A stretch of 32,119 nucleotides of DNA, from contig KZ111143.1 in the NCBI GenBank assembly GCA_002077045.2, positions 1,343,588 to 1,375,706 of the forward strand, written 5' to 3'. Position 1 is the stretch's first letter. Each line of letters opens with the position of its first letter. Below the pieces are notes generated by a model that worked only from the letters and a program-made list of their open reading frames with translations, searched no databases and was not told the DNA's origin. Below are positions 19,935 through 30,071 of this stretch, one piece after another. The position numbers and the translations under genes were made by a program. Source of the stretch: Rachicladosporium sp. CCFEE 5018 (taxonomy: Eukaryota; Ascomycota; Dothideomycetes; Cladosporiales; Cladosporiaceae).

Positions 19935-22277
19935 ATGGCCGAGCTTCTAGAAAAGCCAGTGTTGCAGTGGTCTGCTCAATACTTCGTCACTCGCGCCCCG
20001 AGACTTAAGGCCCTACCTGGCGATAAGATCTTACTACCGCCTTCTGCACTAGAGGGTCTTCTCTCTGCATCTGCCAACGCTGCTGCTGAGTTTTCTAAAC
20101 AGTCGTTACCGGCATTCGATCCATACAACTCGTCAACTTACTCAGCATACAAACAAGCAGAGGCCCAGTACCAGGACCAGAAGCAACAGCTGCCGTATCC
20201 ACTGACGTTCCGACTCGTCAATCCCGAGAACGGTCACGCGGTTTACGCGGGAATCAGGGAGTTCAGCGCCGACGACGATGAGGTCGTGGTCTCGGATTTT
20301 ATCGCGGAGATTTTAGGACTTCCCCAACCGAACGTAGACGACCATATCCCAGTTGACGATGCCACGGAGACCAATGCACCAACCCAGATCACAGTCCATG
20401 TGAAGCAACTACCTAAGGGCACTTTCGTCAAACTTCGACCACTCGAGGCAGGCTACAATCCAGATGATTGGAAAGCCCTGCTCGAGCAGTATCTTCGACA
20501 AAACTACACGACCTTGACGAATAAAGAGATATTGGTCGTCCCCGGAGGCAAGGGGATTGGCGGCGCGAATGAGGAATTTCGATTCTTGATCGATGGCTTC
20601 AAACCCGATGTCGACGGAGTCTGCATCGTTGACACTGACCTTGAGGTCGACATCGAGGCACTAAACGAGGAGCAAGCACGCGAGACGCTGAAGCGGATTA
20701 TTGACAAAAGTGCCAAAGCGCCGGGTACTGATGCAGGCAGCTCGAAAGGTGGAGACCTCGACCTGTTCCGACCACAGGAAGGTCAGGTCTTGCCGGGCGA
20801 GTACGTTGACTATGAACTCGCGTCCTGGAACAAGGCGCTACCCCTGGAGATCGAGCTCAGCGCAGACGACGACGGAGTTGATATAGACTTGCTTATCAGC
20901 CCATTTTCTGCACACCAACGCTCGAAGCCGACACTCGAAGAACACGTCTTCGCCGACCTCGACGATCGACCGCGTAAACGCATACGCCTGGAGCCGTCGA
21001 ACGTCGAGCTCGAGCACGCAGAAGCGCTATACATATCTGTACATGCGTATGCGATGGAGGAGGGTACTACGAATGGCGACTCGACTTCACATCAGCAGGC
21101 TGAGAATCCGAGGCGCTTCAGTCTTCAAGTCCGACATCCTGATCCTGCGGCAGAGACAATTGACTCTCCCATCACCGCTTCCGACGACCCACCAGATCCC
21201 AACGACACCCGCTGCAAGAACTGTACCCAATGGATTCCCAAATCCTCGATGTTCCTGCACGAGAACTTCTGTCTTCGCAATAACATCCTCTGCCCTCACG
21301 GCTGTGGGCAAGTCTTCCTCAAGTTCTCGCCCGCCTACGCGTCCCACTGGCACTGCCCTCACGACCTCTCCTTCGGCTCCACCCCTGCCTCCCAAACCAA
21401 ACACAACACCCTCTTCCACCTCCCGCCCCTGCACTGCCCCTCCTGCGCAACCCTCGAAACCTTCTCCTCCCTTTCAGCGCTAGCCCACCACCGCACCACG
21501 ACCTGCCCCTCAAAGCTAATCCTCTGCCAATTCTGCCACCTTACCGTCCCCCAAGAAGGCGACCCCGACGTCCCCAATGCAGAAGCCCTGCTCTCAGGTC
21601 TCACAGTCCACGAGCTAGCCGACGGCGCCCGAACAACAGAATGCCATCTCTGCGACCGCATCACCCGGCTGCGAGATATGGCCACACACCTTAAGTCCCA
21701 CGACTTCGACCGCCTTGAGCGGCCGCCGCCGCTGCCGTGCCGGAATGCAATGTGCGGACGGACGCAAGACGGTTGTAGCAAGAAAGGCGATACCCGCGCT
21801 GGCAGTCGCATGGGGCAGGGATCTGGCAACGACCTCGGTCTCTGCAGTGTCTGCTTCGGGCCGCTGTACGTCTCGCTCTTTGACCCCGAGGGCAAGGCTA
21901 TGCGCCGCCGCATCGAACGAAGACTCCTCGCGCAGCTGAGCACCGGCTGCGGGAAGATTTACTGCAGCAACACCTTTTGTGCTGCAGGGCGGAAGAACAG
22001 CGGGATCTTGCCTGGCGGCATGGGGATCAAGGACGCGATGCCGATGGTTAAGCCTCTTCTCGATGGTCTGGGCAAGGGGAAGGATAGTGCGTTGTGGTTT
22101 TGCGTCGATGAGGGTAGTCAGCGGAAACGGAAACTCGCTGAGATGCTTGCTGCGGAGGGCGTGTACGGCTTTGCGTGGTGTGCTGGCGCGGTAGAGGCGG
22201 AGAATGGAGAATTGGATGGCAGTAGGAAGTGGCTTAGTAATTGGGCGCCGACGAAGGTGGAGGAGGCGAGGCGGTGA
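19935..22277 (+). CDS. UFD1-domain protein with C-terminal zinc fingers
   Basis: Single exon, 780 residues. The N-terminal half carries a UFD1-type double-psi barrel region: LPGDKILLPPSALEGL, YPLTFRLVNPENGHAVYAGIREF and ITVHVKQLPKGTFVKLRPLEAGYNP, followed by EQYLRQNYTTLT. The family recruits ubiquitinated substrates to the Cdc48/p97 segregase. The protein is about twice as long as canonical Ufd1. Its C-terminal half adds cysteine/histidine fingers: CKNCTQWIPKSSMFLHENFC with CPHGCGQVF (about residues 425-460), then CPSC...HRTTCPSKLILCQFC, CHLCDRI...HLKSH, and CSVCFGPLY...CGKIYCSNTFC. This combination is a known separate fungal family often labelled 'ubiquitin fusion degradation protein', not the essential Ufd1 itself. 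The gene is intact and its 3' end converges with TOF1. Confidence 0.85.
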   Translation: MAELLEKPVLQWSAQYFVTRAPRLKALPGDKILLPPSALEGLLSASANAAAEFSKQSLPAFDPYNSSTYSAYKQAEAQYQDQKQQLPYPLTFRLVNPENGHAVYAGIREFSADDDEVVVSDFIAEILGLPQPNVDDHIPVDDATETNAPTQITVHVKQLPKGTFVKLRPLEAGYNPDDWKALLEQYLRQNYTTLTNKEILVVPGGKGIGGANEEFRFLIDGFKPDVDGVCIVDTDLEVDIEALNEEQARETLKRIIDKSAKAPGTDAGSSKGGDLDLFRPQEGQVLPGEYVDYELASWNKALPLEIELSADDDGVDIDLLISPFSAHQRSKPTLEEHVFADLDDRPRKRIRLEPSNVELEHAEALYISVHAYAMEEGTTNGDSTSHQQAENPRRFSLQVRHPDPAAETIDSPITASDDPPDPNDTRCKNCTQWIPKSSMFLHENFCLRNNILCPHGCGQVFLKFSPAYASHWHCPHDLSFGSTPASQTKHNTLFHLPPLHCPSCATLETFSSLSALAHHRTTTCPSKLILCQFCHLTVPQEGDPDVPNAEALLSGLTVHELADGARTTECHLCDRITRLRDMATHLKSHDFDRLERPPPLPCRNAMCGRTQDGCSKKGDTRAGSRMGQGSGNDLGLCSVCFGPLYVSLFDPEGKAMRRRIERRLLAQLSTGCGKIYCSNTFCAAGRKNSGILPGGMGIKDAMPMVKPLLDGLGKGKDSALWFCVDEGSQRKRKLAEMLAAEGVYGFAWCAGAVEAENGELDGSRKWLSNWAPTKVEEARR

Positions 22278-22369
22278 ACGATATGGACGATAAGTGAGTA
22301 GACTGATAGACTCGATTAGACCGGACTTGCATGAATAGATGAGATTGCATAAGGTAGTAGCGCCTGCTC

Positions 22370-25300
22370 CTAGTCCGCATCACTGCTATCATCCACCACA
22401 AACCCCGCTCTCGTCCTCCTCGCAGGCATCGGTTGCTTGACGGGCGATACACCGTCCTCCATATCCTCCACGACCACAGCTCCATTGGCTAGTGGTGCAT
22501 CGTCTCCCATCTCGACATCGTCGTCTGTTGCTGAGCTCTCTAGATCACCCGCCACGGACACCGGCTTGTCACTGGGTTTCTGGCGTTTGGGCCCACTGGT
22601 CGCAGGAGGCGAGCTCACCGGCGTGCTCTCATCGCTGTCACTCTCACTGCTCTTCGCGGACGAGATCTCCAGGACCTCCCTTCTCCTCCGGTCCGGCGCA
22701 ATACTGCCAGCGCTGACGTCGCCACTTGCCACTTTGGCATCGCTCTCTTGATCCGACGCCACGCTGGACTTTGCAAGCCTCTTTCTCTTGCCCTTCCTTG
22801 CGCCTTTGCCCTTGGACTTGCTAGTCTCGGTAGTCGCCGCTCCAGTCTCCTTGACAATAACTCTGGCGATCACGCCTCTAGTCTTCTTGCGACGCTCTTC
22901 TTCTTTGGCGAAGAAGACGGCATCCCTCCCCTCATCACTCTCATCATCAGACGCCGTGACCCTCAGTCTAGACTTGATCTTTGCATCCCTTTCCTTCTGC
23001 GCCTTAGCCCTCGCCGCCGCCTTCCTGGCCTCAGCTTCCGGATCAACGTCCTCATCGCCAGAGTTATCCGCGGCGCGGCGGAGACGACGGCGTTTCTTCG
23101 GCGCTGCGTCGTCGGCATCGTTGGCGCGTTTGGAGCGCTCGTTAGGAGGGAAGAGAGCATTGCCCTCAGCATCAAGGGCGGGCTCAGTGTCGGAAGCAGC
23201 AGAGTCGGAGTCGAATGTATTCACCGCCGCAGAGCGAGAAGTATATGATCCCTTAGCCTTGATCATCTCGCCCGCGGATTTACCGTCTTCGAACGTCGGA
23301 GGATCAAACCCGGCCTTCTGAATTCGCTCGAGGCGATTTTGCAGGGTCTGGGAAGAGAGCTCAGAGGGGAGGAGCCAAGCTGCGTCCACGTCGTCCGTAG
23401 AGCCGAGACGCTGGTAGCCTACTACTAAAAGCAGGAGGCGGAGATGCTTGTCTTTAAAACAGGAGGCTTTGCGCTCGGGATCTGTGAGGGAGAGGAAAAT
23501 GCAGGGCGCTGTAGATAGGGGTGCAGGGGTATCGGAGTCGATCTGGGCAGCGAGAGAGGGGACGCTGGATTCCCATGCTGAACGCTCTTCGATGGCTCGA
23601 GTCAACTCGCCGCGGACGAAGGCGATGAGATCGGCTTTGTTGTGCTCGAGCATCACAGCCACGGCGACGGCGATCTTCTGCTCTTCAGTGACGCAGGCTT
23701 TGAAGTCCAACTCAGCAGGAGGTCGAGGGGCGCGCTTCTCAGTCACCCTGTCAAAGCCGTTGTGCAGGTAGAACACCGTATTCCCGACTTTGCTAAACAG
23801 CATCTCAATCATGCACATCTTCCTCCAAGACTCCGCTTGCCCTTCTTTGCAAATCCACTTCACGCACTTGCGGAACACCTGCGAGACCAGCGTTTCCCAG
23901 TCATGAAAGCCCTCACCCTTGGGATCTAGACCATCGGGTCCTTTGATCAGACGGTGGAAGAGCAGCAGGATGTCGACGCGGAAGAGGAGAATTGCGAGAT
24001 CTGCTTTGAAGGCTAGCCGATAGAAGAATCTATGACACCGCTTGAGCTGAGTAGATGAGAGCTCTGCGTGGAAGTGCAAGAGCGCGATGAACGTGTCTAC
24101 GCTTTTCTGCGTTGTGAATTTAGCGCTGAAGCGCGCGAAATCGAAGGAGCGTTCCGAGACTGTGCGCTGAGCGTCACGAGTATCTTCTTCAGCTTGCTCG
24201 GCGTCGACTGCTGGGTTCTCGCCAGCGGGGCCCTGAACTTGCTGCTTCTTGCGAGATCGTCGTTTCGAGCGGACCTGCATGTCCACGTTCGTCTTCGCAT
24301 ACCGCTCTAGCATACGGACAAAGACGTGCGTGCACTCGGTGATCACGTCGAGATAGGCGATGCCTTGATGCGTGTAGCCGCGCAGGATCTGAACGATGCG
24401 GTCGTGCGTTCCTTCTTCGTAGAAGATGCGGTTCTGAATGTTCTCAGCGATCTCTTGGTCTTCCTCGTCTTTGCTTGCAGCCATTGACTGGACTGTAAGG
24501 AGGATCTGCGTGAAGGCTAGCAAGGTGGTCTGTAGCATGCGCCAGTCCTTGTCGTCGAAGGCACGTTGCATGTTCCTGTTCATGAGCACGAAGGTCTCCT
24601 GATCCAAGACTGCAGCTATGTAGGCATATGTGTTCTCCTCTGTCTGTGTCGGCCGATCTGCATGCGAGCCATTCTCCCTGTGAGTGGCATCGCGCCGAGC
24701 TGCTTCTGCGTTGAGGAACCAGGAGACGAGGTAGAAGTATTGGCGGACGTTCTCGGATCCCACATCCTCCCGCTCGATAGCTTTGCGCAAGCACGAGAAG
24801 AGCGGATTGAACGAGGAGTCCAAGAAGTCCTCGACGAAAGACTGCAGGTGCTTCCTCGCAGTGTCCGTCAGCTCAACAGTCATGCCAAAGTCTGACTGCT
24901 CATTGAACTCCTGCGGAAGCTTCCCAAGGTACTTCGGCTTATTCCACTTCTTCGTCTTGTCCATCTGATGCAGCGTCTGACTCTCGTTCGTGATCGAGTG
25001 CTGACCTGTGACCGTCGAATACTTGGTATCGTCTCGCTTGACCCAGACCATCGTACCGAACCTGTTGTGCCTAGTGGGAGCGAACTTATTGTAGCTGTCC
25101 AGCATGGCCCGCTCCTTTGACAGCGTCTCTTTCAGGTACTGCGTATCAGTGCTTGCTACTTGCTCTTTCTTCATGAACAGCTTCTTTGCGTCCACGCCTT
25201 TGAGCAAGTGAAACAAGATCTCTAGCATCACGGACCCGTAGTCCTGGAACTCATCACCAGCTCCAGATCCAACTGTCAACAATAGCGTCAGGATGTCCTG

Positions 25301-25960
25301 CGCATGGAACGCATCGATCGTAGCCGACCTCGTCACATCGTTCTCATCCCCCTGACTCGGCAAATGCTGCGGCTGCACAATCATCGCCAGGTTCCGGAAG
25401 AGGTACAATACGAGGCGAATGATTCCCTCATCCCTCTTACTCCTCTCCCTCCTCGTAGTAGCCATAGCCGGCAGTCCGATCCTCACCACCGTCCTCAAAA
25501 TGCTCGTGGCATCGCAATGCAGCACCGCCCTCTTATACCCCACCTGCGCCAACTGCAAAAACGGCACATGCTTATGGAACTCTCCGCTCTTCTCCCTCTC
25601 CTCCCCAAGCCCGTCCAGCGGCCAGGTCAACGGCACTAGCAGCTCCAGCACGCCCAGCGCAAGCTTGCTCTTGTACTTGCTCTCGCTCCCCTCAGGCCAT
25701 TGCGCCAAGATTTCCAGCAAGTCGCCTTTGACAAGATTCGCTTCGGCGAGACAGCGCTTGACATCGTGGCGGTCGGTCTTCTCGTCGTAGAGCCGGATCC
25801 AGCGCGTCAAGTCTTTGAGGACTGCGAGGGCATCGTCGCCGATTGCGTACGAGGCGTCGAGGGTGCTGCGGCCGCCGAGGGCGGAGACGAGGGAGTAGAC
25901 ATAGGCGCGCACTTCCGGGTCGACCGTGCTGGACTTTTCGAAGGGGTCCATTGCAGACAT
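22370..25960 (-). CDS. TOF1: Replication fork protection protein Tof1/Swi1 (Timeless family)
   Basis: Scaffold of the fork protection complex, acting with Csm3/Swi3 at replication forks in the nucleus for checkpoint signalling, fork pausing and cohesion. Single exon, 1196 residues, close to other filamentous-fungal Tof1 proteins. The N-terminal TIMELESS domain is plain: EVRAYVYSLVSALGG, RRTLxx-type helices, LLEILAQW, LLVPLTWPLD, LQLAQVGYKRAVL, RDEGIIRLVLYLFRNLAMI. The middle contains FVEDFLDSSFNPLFSCLRKAIERE and YFYLVSWFLNAEA. The Timeless C-terminal (PAB) region follows with FDFARFSAKFTTQKSVDTFIALL. The final 300 residues are acidic and basic repeats with KKRRRLRR-like nuclear signals and end GFVVDDSSDAD, as usual for this family. 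The frame is intact. It diverges from the hydroxyacyl-CoA dehydrogenase gene. Confidence 0.95.
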   Translation of the reverse strand: MSAMDPFEKSSTVDPEVRAYVYSLVSALGGRSTLDASYAIGDDALAVLKDLTRWIRLYDEKTDRHDVKRCLAEANLVKGDLLEILAQWPEGSESKYKSKLALGVLELLVPLTWPLDGLGEEREKSGEFHKHVPFLQLAQVGYKRAVLHCDATSILRTVVRIGLPAMATTRRERSKRDEGIIRLVLYLFRNLAMIVQPQHLPSQGDENDVTRSATIDAFHAQDILTLLLTVGSGAGDEFQDYGSVMLEILFHLLKGVDAKKLFMKKEQVASTDTQYLKETLSKERAMLDSYNKFAPTRHNRFGTMVWVKRDDTKYSTVTGQHSITNESQTLHQMDKTKKWNKPKYLGKLPQEFNEQSDFGMTVELTDTARKHLQSFVEDFLDSSFNPLFSCLRKAIEREDVGSENVRQYFYLVSWFLNAEAARRDATHRENGSHADRPTQTEENTYAYIAAVLDQETFVLMNRNMQRAFDDKDWRMLQTTLLAFTQILLTVQSMAASKDEEDQEIAENIQNRIFYEEGTHDRIVQILRGYTHQGIAYLDVITECTHVFVRMLERYAKTNVDMQVRSKRRSRKKQQVQGPAGENPAVDAEQAEEDTRDAQRTVSERSFDFARFSAKFTTQKSVDTFIALLHFHAELSSTQLKRCHRFFYRLAFKADLAILLFRVDILLLFHRLIKGPDGLDPKGEGFHDWETLVSQVFRKCVKWICKEGQAESWRKMCMIEMLFSKVGNTVFYLHNGFDRVTEKRAPRPPAELDFKACVTEEQKIAVAVAVMLEHNKADLIAFVRGELTRAIEERSAWESSVPSLAAQIDSDTPAPLSTAPCIFLSLTDPERKASCFKDKHLRLLLLVVGYQRLGSTDDVDAAWLLPSELSSQTLQNRLERIQKAGFDPPTFEDGKSAGEMIKAKGSYTSRSAAVNTFDSDSAASDTEPALDAEGNALFPPNERSKRANDADDAAPKKRRRLRRAADNSGDEDVDPEAEARKAAARAKAQKERDAKIKSRLRVTASDDESDEGRDAVFFAKEEERRKKTRGVIARVIVKETGAATTETSKSKGKGARKGKRKRLAKSSVASDQESDAKVASGDVSAGSIAPDRRRREVLEISSAKSSESDSDESTPVSSPPATSGPKRQKPSDKPVSVAGDLESSATDDDVEMGDDAPLANGAVVVEDMEDGVSPVKQPMPARRTRAGFVVDDSSDAD

Positions 25961-26233
25961 GTAGTTGAATCGGTCACATGCTGCGTACTGGTAATCTGTC
26001 TGGTCACATCAATGCCGATACAACGCACTAACAGCAATGCCATGTGAGCTATCAACTTTACAGCAGCCCACTCAAGCGCAAGACGTGTCACGCGTTTTTG
26101 CTCCAACGCGTGTGTAGCCAGCCGTAGTGACTACCACCTCGGCATAGTCGAGCTTGAGCCGAACATCGAAACGGCCATTGAAGCGTGCTTAGCATGACGA
26201 CTGTCGCTATTTCACCGCAGTCAGCGCATCGCG
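25961..26233. promoter_or_regulatory. Divergent promoter, TOF1 / hydroxyacyl-CoA dehydrogenase
   Basis: 273 nt between divergent starts. It includes a MluI-type ACGCG hexamer context (CACGCG and AACGCG near 26090-26112), which in fungi resembles MBF/MCB elements that drive G1/S genes such as TOF1; this assignment is inference from sequence alone. Confidence 0.4.
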
Positions 26234-27266
26234 ATGTCCCTCCCACGCCTCACCCATGGCGTTCGCCAAGCTCTCCGCACCCAACGGCGGACTTTCAGCT
26301 CCACCCTCCTCCGCCCCGCTGAAGCCCAAGCGGCGGAAGTCAAGTCTCTCGGCGTAGTGGGAGCAGGCCAGATGGTACACCCTCCATCTCCGGGATCCCC
26401 ACAAGGAGCATTGGACTGATCGCGAGAAATCACAGGGTCTCGGCATAGCCCTCGTCGCCGCCCGCAGCGCCGGCGTCCCCGTCACATTGGTCGACTCCAA
26501 CCAAGCCTCCCTCGACAAGGGCCTCAAATTCGCCGACACTCTACTCGCCAAAGACGTCTCCAAGTCGCGGATAAGTCAGGATGACTCCGACAAGGCCCGC
26601 GCCTTCCTCCGTCCCACAACTCGAATGGAGGATCTGGACAGGGTGGACATGGTCATCGAAGCGGTCCCGGAGATCCTCTCCCTCAAAACCTCCATCTTCG
26701 CCCAACTAGCGCAGATCTGCCCCTCCCACGCCGTGCTAGCCACAAACACCTCCTCCCTCTCCATCACAACCCTCGCCGCCTCGACGACAAAGGACCCAAA
26801 CGACATGAGCGCCAGCAGCAGAGTACTGAGCACACACTTCATGAACCCCGTCCCCATCCAAAAAGGCGTCGAAATCATCTCCGCGCTCCAAACCTCCCCG
26901 GCCACACTAGCCACTGCGCTGGAGTTCTGTAGACGAATGGGTAAAGTCCCCAGCACAAGCGCCGACACGCCCGGCTTCCTCGCCAACAGAATCCTCATGC
27001 CCTACATAAACGAAGCCATCATCTGTCTCGAATCTGGAATCGGGGATCGAGATAGCATCGACGCTATAATGAAGAACGGCACGAATGTCCCCATGGGCCC
27101 GCTGCAACTAGCGGACTTCATTGGCCTGGATACCTGCCTCAGCATCATGAAAGTGCTGCACGAAGGGCTGGGCGACTCGAAATACAGGCCTGCGGTGCGG
27201 TTACGGAGTATGGTCGAAGCTGGCTGGCTGGGGAAGAAGAGCGGGAGGGGGTTCTATGAGTATTGA
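26234..27266 (+). CDS. Mitochondrial 3-hydroxyacyl-CoA (3-hydroxybutyryl-CoA) dehydrogenase
   Basis: NAD-dependent oxidation of L-3-hydroxyacyl-CoA to 3-ketoacyl-CoA in beta-oxidation. Two exons, 26234-26374 and 26436-27266, with a 61-nt intron (GTACAC...GGACTGA...CACAG); 323 residues. The join rebuilds the Rossmann loop GVVGAGQM-GLGIALVAARSAG, which is strong support. The first 28 residues are basic and Ser/Arg-rich without acids (LTHGVRQALRTQRRTFSSTLLR), a likely mitochondrial presequence. NAD contacts include LVDSN. VIEAVPE and TNTSSLSI are family motifs, and the catalytic pair is His181 in STHFMNPVP and Glu193 in GVEII. The C-terminal dimer domain shows DTPGFLANRI, NEAI, GPLQLADFIGLD and the closing GWLGKKSGRGFYEY. 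The gene is intact and converges on sidA. Confidence 0.93.
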
Positions 27267-27514
27267 GCATGTCTGATAAGGGAGGTAGAAACGCGGGCAG
27301 GTGTGCTGACGCGTTGTTTCATCTGAGCCGGAGCATCTGGATCTAGAGGCAATGTATTATGGAATAGCTCACGGCATTGTGTACCACCAGTGTGATGCTA
27401 GTACTGTAGCCATGATTGGTGCTGGACGGTGATGGAGGCGCCAGCACCTCCGATAGCCATGGCGCAGATCGTTGGCTTTGCAGCGCTCAGATGCTTGCCA
27501 GCTTACGAGCGATC

Positions 27515-29056
27515 TTACTGCGCCTTCCCATTAGCTGCCTTCTGGCCGAAGATGCTCTCTACCACCTCTCCTCCTCTAACAGCTAGGATAGACAGCAGCG
27601 TGTCGCTCAGCCCATGCGTACTCTCATTACACCCCTGCAGCCACACGCCTGCGTCTTCGCTGACGGCGCCTTCTCTGAACTGCACGCGGTAGTTTCTCGC
27701 AACCTGCCATGAGCTTGCATTGCTGGAAGGTCTGAGATGTGCAAGAGGGGCGAGAATCTCCTCGTGAGCATTCCGAAGGTAGCCTGAAGCGACGATGACG
27801 AGGTCGACGTCTAGTGTCTCGAGCTGAGGAGAGGGGGTTGCTTGAAAGGCGGAGGAAGCATTGTGGATGTGTAGGCGGAGACGAGGGGAGTCTGGGCTTG
27901 AGTTTGAGGAAGGGAGGTCTTCGACGTGTGATATGCTGCGGTGGTTGAGTATTCGTTGTGGCCATTGAGCATCGCTGGGATATTGTACTCTCTGAGAGTA
28001 CAGAGAAGCGTAGATCTCCTCTAATAGCTCGATCCGCACTACGCCGTAGTTCGTCGCTTTATCCTGCGCGATGGCTTCGGCTCGGAGGATTGGGTCTTGT
28101 GAGTAGTAGTCGTCCACCCTCTCAGGATCGAATACTTCGTTCACGAAGGGCGAGTCGTCGCTGGGCCGTAGTGCCGAGCCGCGAATCAGAAGATGGGACT
28201 TACATCCTAGAAACCGGGAGGGAAGGTTATGGAAGACTTCTGCCGCGGACTGGCCGGCGCCGATCACGGCTATGGATCTTGGAGGCTGGTCTGGCGGGAA
28301 GAGCTTGTGCGCCGTCGTGGCGTATTGCGAGCTGTGAATTATGCGAGGATGGTGGCGGGGGACCCAGTCGGGTAGCCGAGGTCGTCCGCCGGCGGCTATA
28401 AGAACGTGCTTTGCCAGGCGTTCTGTTCGATGACCGTTTGTGCGATTGGCTGACAGGACACGGAAAGAAGTGATGGTCCCAGTAGTCGAGTCAGTGCTGG
28501 CTGGCTCGACGGACTCGACGTCCTGATCGTACTCCACGACGTCCTTGAAGTGATCTGCGCACCACCGCATGTAGTCTTCGTACTCAATCCGTTGGGGCAG
28601 GAAAGTGCTAAGGTTTGTGAACGCAACGAGCCGATTCTTGCGATGCAGATAATTCAGGAAGGTGAACTCGCTCCGCGGATTCCGGAGCGTGGCCATGTCC
28701 TTCAGAAACGATATCTGCATCTTTGCCCCCGGGAGAAGCATTCCAGCATGCCATGCAAAGTGTTGTTGACGCTCGAGAAACCTCACTTTTGGGTCGAGCG
28801 TTCGTAGGCTTAGATCCTCTGCATCGATAGCATCGTGCAGAGCGACGGCGACGGCGAGGGAAGCCGGTCCAAAGCCAGCGCAGATGAGATCTTGGGTCTT
28901 GCTATCCGAGTGGTGGCGGAGATGGGAAGTCTTTGAGGCTGTCTTGCTGTGATTACTTCGTCCGATGCCATTTCGATCGACTTTCATGTTGGCCACACTG
29001 TCTTCAATGCTTGTCTGACTTCCAGCAGGCGACAGCGGCATTGCGTGTGGCGACAT
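27515..29056 (-). CDS. sidA: L-ornithine N5-monooxygenase
   Basis: FAD- and NADPH-dependent hydroxylation of L-ornithine to N5-hydroxyornithine, the first committed step of fungal hydroxamate siderophores. Single exon, 513 residues. The FAD loop is ICAGFGPASLAVAVAL (about 58-73). Conserved flavin/ornithine blocks follow: FAWHAGMLLPGAKMQISFLKDMATLRNPRSEFTF (starting near residue 100; quoted as the family signature), and LNYLHRKNRL. The NADPH loop is IAVIGAGQSAAEVFHNLP (about 262-279). The late VIVASGYLRN and SDTLLSILAVRGGEVV motifs are typical. A polar N-terminal extension of about 54 residues precedes the FAD domain. The next gene on the same strand is an ABC exporter half, a common neighbour in siderophore loci. 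Iron regulation by a GATA-type repressor is expected for this family. Confidence 0.95.
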   Translation of the reverse strand: MSPHAMPLSPAGSQTSIEDSVANMKVDRNGIGRSNHSKTASKTSHLRHHSDSKTQDLICAGFGPASLAVAVALHDAIDAEDLSLRTLDPKVRFLERQQHFAWHAGMLLPGAKMQISFLKDMATLRNPRSEFTFLNYLHRKNRLVAFTNLSTFLPQRIEYEDYMRWCADHFKDVVEYDQDVESVEPASTDSTTGTITSFRVLSANRTNGHRTERLAKHVLIAAGGRPRLPDWVPRHHPRIIHSSQYATTAHKLFPPDQPPRSIAVIGAGQSAAEVFHNLPSRFLGCKSHLLIRGSALRPSDDSPFVNEVFDPERVDDYYSQDPILRAEAIAQDKATNYGVVRIELLEEIYASLYSQRVQYPSDAQWPQRILNHRSISHVEDLPSSNSSPDSPRLRLHIHNASSAFQATPSPQLETLDVDLVIVASGYLRNAHEEILAPLAHLRPSSNASSWQVARNYRVQFREGAVSEDAGVWLQGCNESTHGLSDTLLSILAVRGGEVVESIFGQKAANGKAQ

Positions 29057-30071
29057 TTTATCGCCGTAGTGAGTTCGTCTTGTCGGGTTTGGGGTTGTCT
29101 GCTTTAAATTTGTCTGCTAGAGGATGTCACTGGCATACGCGGCTGCCGTTGGTATGTCAGATGATCAGATATCTGCCTGGGTTGTCAATGTAAGACGTCA
29201 CGCCACGCGCTTGTCTAGACCCTGCTTTCCATTCGAAAAGAAAAGGACATATAGGAAAGCATTGCCCGACTTCGGCCAGAGTATTTTTCAACTCATATTG
29301 ACCGCTGACTCTCACCCACGACATAATGGCTATCGAACTGGCAATCGGAGGGGCAACATCTTGCGATGCTCGCAGCGCCGAGATCGCCAGCGTACGCAAC
29401 ACCGGCAAACCCCACGCACTGCGCCGCCACCAGTGACCACGAAGCGCCGTGAACCCTGCTCTTGCAGAAGAACATACTCATGGAACGAGATGAAGTCGAC
29501 CAACCTCCTTGGCATCGACAATCTGATAGGCAAAGCCCGTAATCAGATCCGCTTTTCCTCGGATCAGATTACTCTAAACCTGACACCAACGCCGAGGAGC
29601 AAACTCTTCACCGCCGACACGTGCATTAGAAGAGGGGGCGATGAGGATGCCAATGCGCTAGATAGTGCAACTGAAAAAGAGCACTCCACAAGAGCTCCAA
29701 ACTTGGGAACTGTTCTTAGCGAGGTCAGAGAGTTTGCAGAGTTTTTATCAGACCGTCGTTATCTTCCAAGATCTGTACACACTAACGAGCTTTAACGTGC
29801 ATGAGGTACGAAGATGAGGTGGAAGCTTGCTCACTACCGCATAGGGCCACTGACTGGTCTGCTCGTTACACCGTTGGCTAGAGATCACTCGGCCTGGCAT
29901 CGAACGCTGCTAGCTGAACGGCGGTTTTGGGTGAGACAGCACGGGCTGCATGAAATGATCGAAGCCTTGCGGAAGTGCAATAGTGGTTGTGCTCGGAGAC
30001 GCAAAAGAGCAGTTGTAATTTCAAATGCGGCGATGAGAGTACAAGTGTACTCATATAAGCAGGCTGTCGTA
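29057..30071. other. Spacer upstream of sidA and downstream of ABC exporter
   Basis: 1015 nt without a gene I can support. A plus-strand ORF of 223 aa (29124-29795) is Arg/Thr-rich with no known domain, and 29814-30206 overlaps the ABC exporter end antisense. A region with AT-rich CATATAGG (about 29247) followed by an ATG at 29325 gives only 36 codons. It must contain the sidA promoter. Confidence 0.45.
29164..29173. promoter_or_regulatory. Candidate GATA-type iron-regulator site upstream of sidA
   Basis: ATCAGATATC contains back-to-back GATA cores (CAGATATCTG is a perfect palindrome, 29166-29175) about 110 nt upstream of the sidA ATG. It is close to the ATCWGATAA site described for SreA-type repressors but differs at the last positions. 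Its placement is suggestive; binding is inference. Confidence 0.35.

Noticed and set aside
21087..21943. Minus-strand ORFs opposite the UFD1-like gene
   Set aside because: Antisense shadows rich in Arg/Gly from the complementary codons of a conserved zinc-finger gene.
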